DNA of 45,408 nt from a virus. The position numbers and the translations under genes were made by a program. Position 1 is the first letter of the stretch. The number at the start of each line of letters is the position of its first letter. The DNA is taken from IMG/VR virus record IMGVR_UViG_3300047320_000353, positions 1 to 45,408 of that record; one strand, 5' to 3'. Of this stretch, positions 1-7,613 are shown piece after piece. Below the pieces are notes generated by a model. The model saw nothing but the letters and a program-made list of their open reading frames with translations, was not told where the DNA came from and ran no database searches.

Positions 1-498
1 CTACGTCCCTGGCGCTGCTGGCCACCCCTGATCAAGCATGTTGGTTGTGTAGGTACCTTCGGCCAGTGCTGCAAGTAATTGGCACTCACGATCGAAGCTT
101 GCCTGGACATGGGTCCGCACAGCTGCGGCAACGTCTAATAGTTGCGCGGCGGTCAGTTCAACCGGACCGTTTAGGGCTTTCCAGGTACAGACGTACGTTG
201 GGTCAAGCACCGCGGATAGCGCCGCGGCGGTGATTAAGGCTTGGCTGTCGCGGTTGGTATCGATGCTCACGCCGTTGACGGTGATGCCTGCCGTTTCGTG
301 CTGGAAGCGAACGGCTGCAATTTGTGCGGAGTGGTTGACCGGTACTTGAGGTGGCATTGTGAACACACCATCTATGTATCGCATGCCAGGCTGAGTTTCA
401 TCCGAGCAGAGAACCCAGATCAAAGATGGGTGGAATCGGTCTTGCGGGGCGATCTTCGTCACTTCTGCCACGGTTGCGTCTTCTATTCGTGCCCACAT
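1..498 (-). CDS. Tail fibre assembly chaperone (DUF4376-type)
   Basis: This 165-residue protein lies directly after the fibre gene, the usual place for the chaperone that folds or attaches the fibre. The N-terminus (MWARIEDATVAEV...) with FHPSL and W/P-rich segments is typical of phage fibre assembly proteins. The C-terminal half has the helical DUF4376 pattern, with a VNGVSIDTNRDSQ-like segment followed by a long helix. The ATG at 498 is preceded by GGTGAT at good spacing. An upstream ATG at 510 overlaps the fibre gene's stop and would add four residues. The stop codon is at base 1, so anything beyond it is outside the window. The family assignment is firm; the fibre it serves is inferred from position. 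Confidence 0.85.
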   Translation of the reverse strand: MWARIEDATVAEVTKIAPQDRFHPSLIWVLCSDETQPGMRYIDGVFTMPPQVPVNHSAQIAAVRFQHETAGITVNGVSIDTNRDSQALITAAALSAVLDPTYVCTWKALNGPVELTAAQLLDVAAAVRTHVQASFDRECQLLAALAEGTYTTNMLDQGWPAAPGT

Positions 499-503
499 GC
501 TTA

Positions 504-1457
504 TCACCATTGAATTGTCACTTGGCCATGTGCACCGCCGGGTGCCGCCCCGTCATGAGGATCAACTGCGCCACGCCACCCGTCGCCACCGAACCCCGGT
601 TTTCTGGGGGGACGGTGGTCCATTGACAGCCCTCCTTGTCCCTTGTCCAAGCTCGTTTTCCCAGCTAAAACTCCAAAGTCAATGACATCGCCAACTTGTT
701 CGATACTATGGTTTTCATCACCTCCATAACTTCCTCCCGGGTATGGAACACGGTCATTGACTGAGCCGCCCCATCCGCCTATGGCAGACATGTAGACTCC
801 GAATGACGAAGTGCCTCCGTCGGTGCCCCTCATCTCATTAACTGAAGCTCCCTTACCACCTTCGCCCACTGTGACCTTCACCGAGGTTATGCCGGTCAGG
901 TCGATCAGCTTTTTAGCAATACCGCCACTTGCCCCGCCAGTGGGGCCCGGAGCTGATGCAGATCGAGCGCCGCCCCCGCCAGCTCCGATGACGACCACCC
1001 ATACCCTGGTCGCACCCGAAGGTACGTCCCAGGTGTATTCCCCCGGTTTTTCATAAATGATCCGGCCTCGGAACGGGAACATTGCTGCGAGCGTTTGCGG
1101 CGTCACTATCGTGCTGTTGTCGGTGCCCGCCCTGACCATAATTTGAGTTGCTATGCGAGCAATGCCCGGCGCACTCGCTGTCGCTTGAACAACCTTGGCA
1201 CCGATGGCCTGGAACACCCTAAGTGCACTCATCGGCTTGCTGGTGTCAGCGCCTTTCTCTGCTTCATGCTGACTGGCGAAGGGAATGCCAGAGCCATCGA
1301 GGAGCGCGTCGATTTTCTTCTTGAGCCAGCTTGTTCGATTCGCCAACTGCTTGGCTTGTTGATTGGAGACGCCCTCGGGGCCACCCAAGACGGGATCGGA
1401 GGTTTCGAGTTGGTAGACGCCGGGCGTCCAGTCGGGGGATTCGGGTAGATCGGCCAT
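504..1457 (-). CDS. Tail fibre protein with glycine-rich tip domain
   Basis: A 317-residue receptor-binding fibre. The N-terminus (MADLPESPDWTPGVYQLE...) resembles baseplate-attachment segments of P2/Mu-like fibres: a 'DPVLGG..GVSNQQAKQLANRTSWLKKK' pattern is common in phage fibres with short helical repeats. From about residue 150 the protein is very glycine-rich (GAGGGGA, GGSYGGDE, GFGGDGW), as in tips of host-range fibres. The start is the ATG at 1457, which overlaps the TAA stop of gene I by one base. The open frame continues upstream into gene I, but that part is arginine/proline-rich shadow sequence. Last structural gene before the chaperone. Confidence 0.85.
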   Translation of the reverse strand: MADLPESPDWTPGVYQLETSDPVLGGPEGVSNQQAKQLANRTSWLKKKIDALLDGSGIPFASQHEAEKGADTSKPMSALRVFQAIGAKVVQATASAPGIARIATQIMVRAGTDNSTIVTPQTLAAMFPFRGRIIYEKPGEYTWDVPSGATRVWVVVIGAGGGGARSASAPGPTGGASGGIAKKLIDLTGITSVKVTVGEGGKGASVNEMRGTDGGTSSFGVYMSAIGGWGGSVNDRVPYPGGSYGGDENHSIEQVGDVIDFGVLAGKTSLDKGQGGLSMDHRPPRKPGFGGDGWRGAVDPHDGAAPGGAHGQVTIQW

Positions 1458-2002
1458 TAGCTGCTCCCATGGTTGTATTGGCCGTCGTAGCGTGCGACCG
1501 CGTTGTAGCGGATGGCCACTGACTGGTAGTCGAGTGATATCAGGCGGCAGCGTGCCGGGGCGACGGAGAGAAGTAAGCGGCGCAGGAGCACCGCTTGGTC
1601 GTTTGTGATGGGGCGTTGTAAAACGACCCGGTATTGTGGCCAGGCCGATGGACTGGCATTTGGCTGGGTGCGGAGGCCTTCGTGGAGTGTGACTTGGCCA
1701 AAACCCAACAGCCGAATGATTTCGCGGATGGCCCACGGTGTTCCCTTGAAACGGTGTAGCTCGACGGCGTTTTTGATCAGGTTGCGTTTGGCCTCTTCGG
1801 ACTCGGCCAGCACCCAGGCGGTTTCGTCCAGCAGTGAAAACTGGTCAGCCAGGGTCGGTAACAACGAGGGCTTCACCAGGTCGATCAGGTAGACCAGCAT
1901 TACGTTCAGGTCGAGGTCGGCCAATGCTTGATCGAGCAGGTCGCACAACAAGGCAAAGCGCTCATCCCCGGCCAGTGCGGGGGGTAATTGCTGATCAGCC
2001 AT
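1457..2002 (-). CDS. I: Tail protein I (baseplate wedge, P2 gpI family)
   Basis: 181 residues, the normal size for P2 gpI. The N-terminal 'LLPPAL..DERFALLCDLLDQAL' pattern, the central 'LADQFSLLDETAWVLAESEEAKRNLIKNAVELHRFKGTPWAIREIIRLLGFG' region and the C-terminal 'SLDYQSVAIRYNAVARYDG' are characteristic of phage tail protein I. With J and W it forms the baseplate wedge of contractile tails. Its start overlaps the end of J by eight bases, indicating translational coupling. Confidence 0.92.
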   Translation of the reverse strand: MADQQLPPALAGDERFALLCDLLDQALADLDLNVMLVYLIDLVKPSLLPTLADQFSLLDETAWVLAESEEAKRNLIKNAVELHRFKGTPWAIREIIRLLGFGQVTLHEGLRTQPNASPSAWPQYRVVLQRPITNDQAVLLRRLLLSVAPARCRLISLDYQSVAIRYNAVARYDGQYNHGSS

Positions 2003-3116
2003 AAGCCACCCCAGCGTCGACCAGTTGTATGGACGTGCAGTTCGCCCACTCGTTGCGCTCTACCTCACGCAGGCCAGCAGGTTGCTGCAGGTCGGCGCGG
2101 TAGACGCCGTTGACGTGCAGTAATGCGCTCAGTTGTTCTGGCACCAGGTCACGGCCGAGCCCGGCCCGGCACTCATCTGCGTAGGCTTGGGCGGCGGCTT
2201 GTGCGGTAGCCATGGTGCCGCTGCGGTCGGCGTGGGCGTAAAACGTGATGTGCGCCTGGATCTGGTAATCGACTTGGGTCGGTGCAAACGCGTTGACGGT
2301 GTCGCACAGCGGGCGGAGTTTTTCGCCGCTGACTTGATGTTTGATCCGTTGCAACAGTGCTTCGGTGGGTAAGCCGTTGGTGGTCAGCGGGTACAGCGCG
2401 ACATGGCCGTCGGGCTGGCCTTCGTCGGGGCCATGCACGGCGACGTCAATGATGGACTGATGCACCGCCAACGCGTGGTAGCGGTACGCGGCACGGCTGC
2501 CAGCGTTGCTGAAGGCTTCGGGGGCCAGAATGATGCGTTCGCGGTAGCGGTCATCGTCTTCGTCCTCGATGCCATGGGCCGTGACGGTGGTATTGCTGGC
2601 GGTCAGGCCTGCCACCGGCGAGCTATACAAGGTGCTGATCTGGCCGACGGTCCAGCCATTGCCTTGTGCGCCGGTGACCAGGCAGGTGGCGGTGACCGTG
2701 GCCTGTGACTGGCCACTGGCGATGACCACATCGCGGTCGGTGATGAAGGTCAGTTTGGCGTCCTGGGTACTGACCCGCGTGCTGACCGGGATCACTAGCG
2801 GCAGGGTCACCACCGTGGGCAGGCTGAAGCGCAACGTGCAGCGCGCGGCCTGGGCCAACAGCCTTGGCGTGGCGACCAACTCGCCCAGGTAATCGAGGAT
2901 CGGGCCGCGAGCGAAGCGCACCAGCAGCTGTTCGCCGGCATTTTGAATGCCCAACTGCAACCGGGAGACCGCGTAGGCAATCTGGTCGATGTACAGGCGT
3001 TCGATTTGCGCCGGGTACAAGGTCTTGCCGGACTGTTGCTCGTAGCGGGCAATCAGTTGGGCTTCGAGCGCTGCGGGGTCGATGTGGATGAATTGGGGTT
3101 TAGGCAATTCGCGCAT
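1995..3116 (-). CDS. J: Baseplate assembly protein J
   Basis: 373 residues from the ATG at 3116 (MRELPKPQFIHIDP). The 68 codons open upstream are in the shadow of W. Characteristic features are the N-terminal 'DQIAYAVSRLQLGIQNAGEQLLVRFARGPILDYLGELVATPRL' segment, a beta-rich middle ('VIPVSTRVSTQDAKLTF'), and 'ESIDDDRYRERI'-like 'DEDDDRYRERIILAPEAFSNAGSRAAYRYHAL'. This is the P2 gpJ family, a wedge component. It overlaps W upstream by 17 bases and gene I downstream by eight, so the baseplate genes are one transcription unit. Confidence 0.93.
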   Translation of the reverse strand: MRELPKPQFIHIDPAALEAQLIARYEQQSGKTLYPAQIERLYIDQIAYAVSRLQLGIQNAGEQLLVRFARGPILDYLGELVATPRLLAQAARCTLRFSLPTVVTLPLVIPVSTRVSTQDAKLTFITDRDVVIASGQSQATVTATCLVTGAQGNGWTVGQISTLYSSPVAGLTASNTTVTAHGIEDEDDDRYRERIILAPEAFSNAGSRAAYRYHALAVHQSIIDVAVHGPDEGQPDGHVALYPLTTNGLPTEALLQRIKHQVSGEKLRPLCDTVNAFAPTQVDYQIQAHITFYAHADRSGTMATAQAAAQAYADECRAGLGRDLVPEQLSALLHVNGVYRADLQQPAGLREVERNEWANCTSIQLVDAGVAYG

Positions 3117-3477
3117 AGGGCACCTCGGTAGACTGGGGTGCTTCGCCTGCCACCCGCCATTGCACCTGCACGACGACGTGTTGCGCGTTGATCTGGATGT
3201 GCACCCGGACCACGGAAACGCGGGGTTCCCACTGGCGAATGGCGTCGATCGCCTCGCGTACAAGGTGTGGGGTAATACGGTTAGTGGGCCAGTCGAGGTA
3301 CTGGTGCAGGTCGCTGCCAAACGTGGGTCGATGGGGATCGCTGCCCTTGGGGGTGGTCAGGATGATGCGGATGGCCTGGTCGATGTCGCGCAGGCCTTCG
3401 ACCACCTGGCCGCAAGTGCCGAGGGCGGGCTGCCAGTGGGCAGCGGTGATGCTGGTGTGGGGGATGGGCGTTGTCAT
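3100..3477 (-). CDS. W: Baseplate wedge protein W (gp25-like)
   Basis: 125 residues. The GPW/gp25 family is recognised from the 'IDQAIRIILTTPKGSDPHRPTFGSDLHQYLD' block, in which an R-P-x-F-G-x-D-L core is invariant, followed by an amphipathic 'REAIDAIRQWEPRV' helix. First gene of the most distal late block. The repeated dyad at 3510-3530 lies 32 bases upstream of its start, so this block probably has its own promoter. Confidence 0.93.
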   Translation of the reverse strand: MTTPIPHTSITAAHWQPALGTCGQVVEGLRDIDQAIRIILTTPKGSDPHRPTFGSDLHQYLDWPTNRITPHLVREAIDAIRQWEPRVSVVRVHIQINAQHVVVQVQWRVAGEAPQSTEVPYARIA

Positions 3478-3509
3478 GGGCCCATCGTGCGGGAACGGAA
3501 AAACGCTGA

Positions 3510-3530
3510 CTTTTAATCGAGTTTAATGAG
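3510..3530 (-). promoter_or_regulatory. Candidate late promoter site, copy 1 (upstream of W)
   Basis: Plus-strand CTTTTAATCGAGTTTAATG, copy 1 of four near-identical 19-21 bp sites, all in the same orientation relative to minus-strand late operons. The core is an imperfect dyad, CTTT-AA/TT-AAAG. It lies between W and the first cargo gene. The role as a Mor-type activator site is inferred from position only, and I see no convincing -10 box. Confidence 0.6.
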
Positions 3531-3587
3531 TTCGTCCGCTATAAAGGAGGAATGAAGAATCGAACCTCTATTTTGGCAGAGTGGGAT

Positions 3588-4232
3588 ATGAGCAAAAATT
3601 ATCATCCGCCCGAATATCAAGCACAAAGATTCACGTGCCCACATTGTATGGCCTTTTCTTCTATGGATTGGACGCCATTACAGTCACCAAAATACCCTTT
3701 AAAAATCACCGTAATGGCCATCTGCCAAGGCTGTGGAAATCACAGTCTGTGGGTACCGATTGAAAAACCAACGTCTATCGCAGCACTTATTCAGTTGAAA
3801 TACCGAATAACTTACCCTGCGATATCTCAAGCTCCGACTCCTGAAGAGAATATGCCTGAAGAAATCAAGATCGACTTCGAGGAAGCTAGACAGGTTTTTG
3901 GCTCCTCACCCCGGGCCGCAGCAGCATTGTTAAGGCTTTGCGTGCAAAAGCTGTGTCAGGTGCTTCTGGGCAAAGAAGGCGACATCCATAAACAGATTGG
4001 TGAACTCGTGGACAAGGGGCTGCCTGCCCGTGTGCTGAAGGCGTTTGACACCATACGAATCTTCGGGAATGAGTCTGTACATCCCGGAACCGTCAACCTC
4101 AACGATACTCCCGAAGTCGCTCTAGCACTCTTCAGTCTTTTGAATATGGCCGTTCGACACTGCATCACCGAAGAAAAGGAGCTAGAAGCGATCCGCGCAC
4201 TGACACCGGCAGCCAAGCGTCGAGAAATCTAA
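3588..4232 (+). CDS. Zinc-ribbon / DUF4145 protein, first of a tandem pair
   Basis: 214 residues. The N-terminus holds a zinc ribbon (TCPHC near residue 17, CQGCGNHSLW about 40 residues later). The C-terminal half (DFEEARQVFGSSPRAAAALL...) is a helical DUF4145 domain with conserved 'GNESVHPG'. DUF4145 is found in type I restriction subunits and stand-alone defence-island proteins; the biochemical function is unknown. The start at 3588 (MSKNYHPPEY) aligns with the start of the downstream paralogue (MSKHVAPTFH). An ATG at 3552 would add 12 residues and sits only one base from an AAGGAGG, which is closer than usual. It is transcribed opposite to the surrounding tail genes, so it is accessory cargo. 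Confidence 0.85.
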   Translation: MSKNYHPPEYQAQRFTCPHCMAFSSMDWTPLQSPKYPLKITVMAICQGCGNHSLWVPIEKPTSIAALIQLKYRITYPAISQAPTPEENMPEEIKIDFEEARQVFGSSPRAAAALLRLCVQKLCQVLLGKEGDIHKQIGELVDKGLPARVLKAFDTIRIFGNESVHPGTVNLNDTPEVALALFSLLNMAVRHCITEEKELEAIRALTPAAKRREI

Positions 4233-4271
4233 TTACTATTATGCTGCCCCGCATTTCAGGATGAGAGCTAA

Positions 4272-4964
4272 ATGTCTAAGCACGTCGCTCCAACTTTTCA
4301 CGCCAAAGCCTACTCCTGCATGTTTTGCTCGGTTCTCACATCAATGACTTGGTTACCGCTGTGGACTCGCCCAAACGGCGGGTTCAAGTTGTCGGAGTTT
4401 CAGTTGTGTCGATGCGATCATTGCGGTGGGAACAGTCTTTGGCTGAATACGACCGAAGACGCTCAGGAGGAAGAGGCCCCTGCTACCGGTCGCTTGATTT
4501 TGCCTTCAACCACAGCCGCGCCTATTGCTCATGCCGACCTTCCACCGGAGTGCAAAGTAGATTTCGAAGAAGCCCGCGAGATTTCTAGTCAGTCGCCTCG
4601 TGGCGCCGCTGCTTTGCTTCGGTTATGCCTCCAAAAGCTTTGCATTCATTTGGGAGGAAAAGGAAAAAAGGTTGATGACGATATCGGCATGCTGGTTAAG
4701 GCTGGCCTTGACCTAAAAATCCAGCAAGCTTTCGACGTTGTCCGAGTCACCGGCAATCATGCGGTGCATCCCGGAGAGATTTCACTGGAAGAAAACCCTG
4801 ATCACGTTACGGTGATGTTTGAGATGATCAATCTCATAGTCGAAGAGCTGATCAGTCGTCCGAAGCAAATTGAAGAGCGTTTTAAAAGCTTACCGGCTGG
4901 TGCACTGGAGGCCATACTTCGACGCGATGGCACCAAGCTGCTCACTAATGATGGTGGTGGTTAG
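4272..4964 (+). CDS. Zinc-ribbon / DUF4145 protein, second of a tandem pair
   Basis: 230 residues, a diverged paralogue of the gene before it. It has the same N-terminal zinc ribbon (CMFC, then CDHCGGNSLWL), the same 'DFEEAREISSQSPRGAAALLRLCLQKLC' block and 'GNHAVHPGEISL'. It follows 39 bases after the first copy, probably in one operon. Its last seven codons overlap tail-to-tail with the 3' end of the spike gene V: the bases giving its C-terminal ND-GGG encode the HHHH tip of V on the other strand. Its function is unknown; duplication plus position suggests two proteins that work together, perhaps as a heteromer. Confidence 0.85.
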   Translation: MSKHVAPTFHAKAYSCMFCSVLTSMTWLPLWTRPNGGFKLSEFQLCRCDHCGGNSLWLNTTEDAQEEEAPATGRLILPSTTAAPIAHADLPPECKVDFEEAREISSQSPRGAAALLRLCLQKLCIHLGGKGKKVDDDIGMLVKAGLDLKIQQAFDVVRVTGNHAVHPGEISLEENPDHVTVMFEMINLIVEELISRPKQIEERFKSLPAGALEAILRRDGTKLLTNDGGG

Positions 4965-5478
4965 AGTTTCCACCGACATCCATGATCGCTCCTGTTGCAT
5001 TGATATCGCCATTCACCTTCAGGTCACCCTTCAAGGTGACCTGCGCAACCTCCAACATCAACGAAGCCGCCTTCACCACCACCGCCTCCCCAGCTTCAAC
5101 CGTGATCCCCCGTCCGCACATCACCCGCAAAGCCCCCACGCAATCCAGCGTCATCACCCCGGCCTTACGGTCGTAGGTCGACACGGTCCCGTCACTGAAC
5201 CGTACATAGTCCGTGTCTTCATCGATCACGGGGGGTGGTTCGACGGTTGAATAGACGCCGCCCAGGTACACACCACCTACGCCATCAGCCTCCAGCAATA
5301 CCGCCACTTGTTCGTTCAGCTCGGGCATCAGCGGTCGGCGTTGAGTGCCTTGGGTGTTGCGCTGAGGGACGTTGAGCCAATAGGTCTGCAAACCATCGCG
5401 GGCGTCGAGGCGGACGCGAATGCGGCAAGTCTGGTGGTCAATGGCGCTGACTTCACCGTATTCCAGTTCAACGCTCAT
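4945..5478 (-). CDS. V: Baseplate assembly protein V (tail spike)
   Basis: 177 residues. The N-terminus is the OB-fold of the phage gpV/Mu gp45 family ('YGEVSAIDHQTCRIRVRLDARDGLQTYWLNVPQ', 'MPELNEQVAVLLE'). It is followed by a beta-helical stalk ('VGALRVMCGRGITVEAGEAVVVKA...VTLKGDLKVNGDINATGAI') ending in NSNHHHH. A histidine-rich tip that binds an iron ion is usual for these membrane-piercing spikes. The start overlaps the end of D by 11 bases. Confidence 0.93.
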   Translation of the reverse strand: MSVELEYGEVSAIDHQTCRIRVRLDARDGLQTYWLNVPQRNTQGTQRRPLMPELNEQVAVLLEADGVGGVYLGGVYSTVEPPPVIDEDTDYVRFSDGTVSTYDRKAGVMTLDCVGALRVMCGRGITVEAGEAVVVKAASLMLEVAQVTLKGDLKVNGDINATGAIMDVGGNSNHHHH

Positions 5479-6538
5479 GGGGTGTTTGCTCCGTGTTCAA
5501 TCCGCCGATTTGGCGGGGTACGCGGCACACCGACTGGTGGACGGTGTAGCCGCTGCGGTTGATGCGGTGATGTGAAGACGTGATGAGGTAATTGCCGCCG
5601 AGTTGGCCGGCGGCGATCAAGGTGACGACGTTGCCGCTAAGCAGGTTCGGCTGCCCCATGGTGGCCCAACTGCCGGTGGTGCGTTCGCGGTTGGCTTTGG
5701 CCAAATCAGCGTTGGCTTTTGCTTTGGCTTCTTCGAGTGAGGCGCTGCGTTGTCGGCTTTTTTGGGTGTCGCCGCTGGTGGTGGTTTTGCTGAGGCTGCT
5801 GGGCACGGCGACGGTTTGGCCGTTGTCGATTTTGTAGGTGATCAGCTGTTTGTTCGCGGGGTCTTTGTGCTTGACCTGGATGGCCTGGGGCACGGTCTTG
5901 ATTTGGTCGCGCAGATTGACGCTGCTCAGGTCGTGGAGTTGCAAGGTGGCCACCGGTGCGGCGTTGGCTAACTGGCTGATGGCGTGGAAAGCCAAGCGGT
6001 GCCCGGTGACCTTGAAGGCGTAGTCGTACTGCGCGGCCAGGTTGCGCAGGAAGGTCAAGTCGCTGTCTTGCTGGGTCAGCCGGTCGAGCTTGATCGGCTC
6101 GACCGTGCCGATCAATTGCAGGCCTTGGCGGGTGGCGATCTGTTGAGCGATGGTGTGCAGCGTGGTGGCCTCATAGGCGTGATGGGTGGGCGTGCGCAAT
6201 GCGGCGCGGATGCCCGTGGCCAGGCCATGAATGGTGATAGTCGACGGTGGGCTGTTGAGCTCGACCTCGTCGATCTCGAACCGGGCCAGGTCACGTAGTG
6301 GCTGGCCGGCCCAACCAATAGACAGGGTCAGACTGTCGCCGTGGCCTGGGTACCACTGATCACGCCACCGCCCCTGGGTGTCTTCGAGTTCGACCTGCAG
6401 GCTGTCAGCCTGACCGGTGAGGTGGTCGGTGTAAGACACCCCGAGCAAATGCTGGCTGATGTTGCGGGTGATGTTGCATTGTTGATAGGTCAGCACAAAG
6501 CGCGCTTGAGGGACCTGTTGCGGGACTATTGCATCCAT
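5468..6538 (-). CDS. D: Late control/tail protein D (baseplate hub, gpD family)
   Basis: 356 residues, the usual size for the P2 gpD family. In contractile tails it forms the hub that connects tube and spike. Recognisable pieces are 'SYTDHLTGQADSLQVELEDTQGRWRDQWYPGHGDSLTLSIGW', 'RFEIDEVELNSPPSTITIHGLATG', and the 'LDRLTQQDSDLTFLRNLAAQYDYAFKV' segment. A charged linker (SASLEEAKAKANADLAKANRERTTGS) precedes the C-terminal domain. Between X and V, the standard order. Confidence 0.92.
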   Translation of the reverse strand: MDAIVPQQVPQARFVLTYQQCNITRNISQHLLGVSYTDHLTGQADSLQVELEDTQGRWRDQWYPGHGDSLTLSIGWAGQPLRDLARFEIDEVELNSPPSTITIHGLATGIRAALRTPTHHAYEATTLHTIAQQIATRQGLQLIGTVEPIKLDRLTQQDSDLTFLRNLAAQYDYAFKVTGHRLAFHAISQLANAAPVATLQLHDLSSVNLRDQIKTVPQAIQVKHKDPANKQLITYKIDNGQTVAVPSSLSKTTTSGDTQKSRQRSASLEEAKAKANADLAKANRERTTGSWATMGQPNLLSGNVVTLIAAGQLGGNYLITSSHHRINRSGYTVHQSVCRVPRQIGGLNTEQTPHER

Positions 6539-6732
6539 GGGGGCAGGTCCTGGGCCGATGTGAGTGGCTGAAGAATGGGGATGGCCAAGGTCAGCCCCGC
6601 CGGCAACGTCGCCGTGACGGGCACATGGGGGTTGGCCTGCGCGATGGGCACATATCGATGGGCGTCGCCGTAGTATCGCCAGGCCAAATGGTCCCAGCGT
6701 TCGCCCTCGGTGGTGACATGGGTGATGAACAT
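6526..6732 (-). CDS. X: Tail protein X (LysM-like)
   Basis: 68 residues. 'FITHVTTEGERWDHLAWRYYGDAHRYVPIAQANPHV' has the LysM-like pattern of P2 gpX, ending in 'LPAGLTLAIPIL'. Small tail-completion/baseplate protein located between U and D as in P2. It overlaps D by 13 bases, and its start abuts the stop of U. Confidence 0.92.
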   Translation of the reverse strand: MFITHVTTEGERWDHLAWRYYGDAHRYVPIAQANPHVPVTATLPAGLTLAIPILQPLTSAQDLPPWMQ

Positions 6733-7613
6733 CAGGCCTGCCTCGTCAGCACTTGAGCGGCCAGATCGGCTAGGCGCGTGCGGGCGCCATAGAGGGTGGC
6801 CAATGCTTGATCGAGTGCTGCATGGGACGCGGCGAAGCGATCGACGATGTTGTCGGCGTCGATGGGATGCAGTGCCGTCCGGGTGCCCATCACACCGGCC
6901 AGTACCGCATTACCAAGCCGGGACACGTCGGCGCCGTCCTCCATTAAACCCGCTGCCGCCGTGAGGCCTTGCAGCGGAGCGATGGCGCCGGCTGTGACGC
7001 CGAGCAACTGCGGGACCCGACCGAGGATCATCGAGGCGTTACCGCTGTCCACCGCCTGGTACACCTGCCGGCCCGCCTGAAGAATATTGCCGGCCGTTTT
7101 GGCGTGATGAATCACTCGCTGAACAGCACTGGGGGATGGCGCTGGCCGAGAGATCAGGCCGGGTGAGCCGATGGCCGCCGTCGGCGTGCCGTGGCGCGTA
7201 GCATCGTGCAAGCCTGGCCGGGAGACCCTACGTGTGAACGCCCCTGTGTATTCCCTGAGGCTGAGCTGAACCGTGGCCGCCTGGATCTGGCCCACGGCCG
7301 AGGCCCGACGCAAGACGCTGGATAAGTGAGTAATGACGTAAGCGCCCAGGTATTCACCACTGCCCATCACGAAGGCCAACGGTTGGTGCTGATGTTTGGC
7401 CAGGCGCAGCGCCTGCAAGCGCTGCTGCGGGTCGCCCAGCACCGGGTGCAGCTATACGGTGAGCTGGCATTCATCCAAGCCTTCGCCAATCCATTCGAGT
7501 AAGGGTTTGCCCTGGATACGCGGATGTTCGGCCCAGTCGGCCGAGCCGCTGTGCTCCAGGCCGCTGATGCCGCCAGCCATAGTGAATTCAATGTCCCCCA
7601 GAATGGCAAACAT
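6732..7613 (-). pseudogene. U: Tail protein U interrupted by an in-frame amber codon
   Basis: Reading from the ATG at 7613, which overlaps the tape-measure stop as ATGA, the frame begins MFAILGDIEFTMAGGISGLE, the expected gpU start. After 53 codons it meets TAG at 7454-7452 (...DECQLTV-stop-LHPVLGDP...). The same frame then continues open for 239 codons with recognisable gpU sequence (LAFVMGSGEYLGAYVITHLS) and a long C-terminal extension. A CAG-to-TAG change is the simplest cause, because no frame change is needed. A GTG at 7442 could restart translation but would lack the N-terminal domain. gpU is needed for tail completion in P2-type phages, so the prophage may be defective. Sequencing error or amber suppression are the alternatives. 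No suppressor tRNA gene was seen. Confidence 0.85.
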
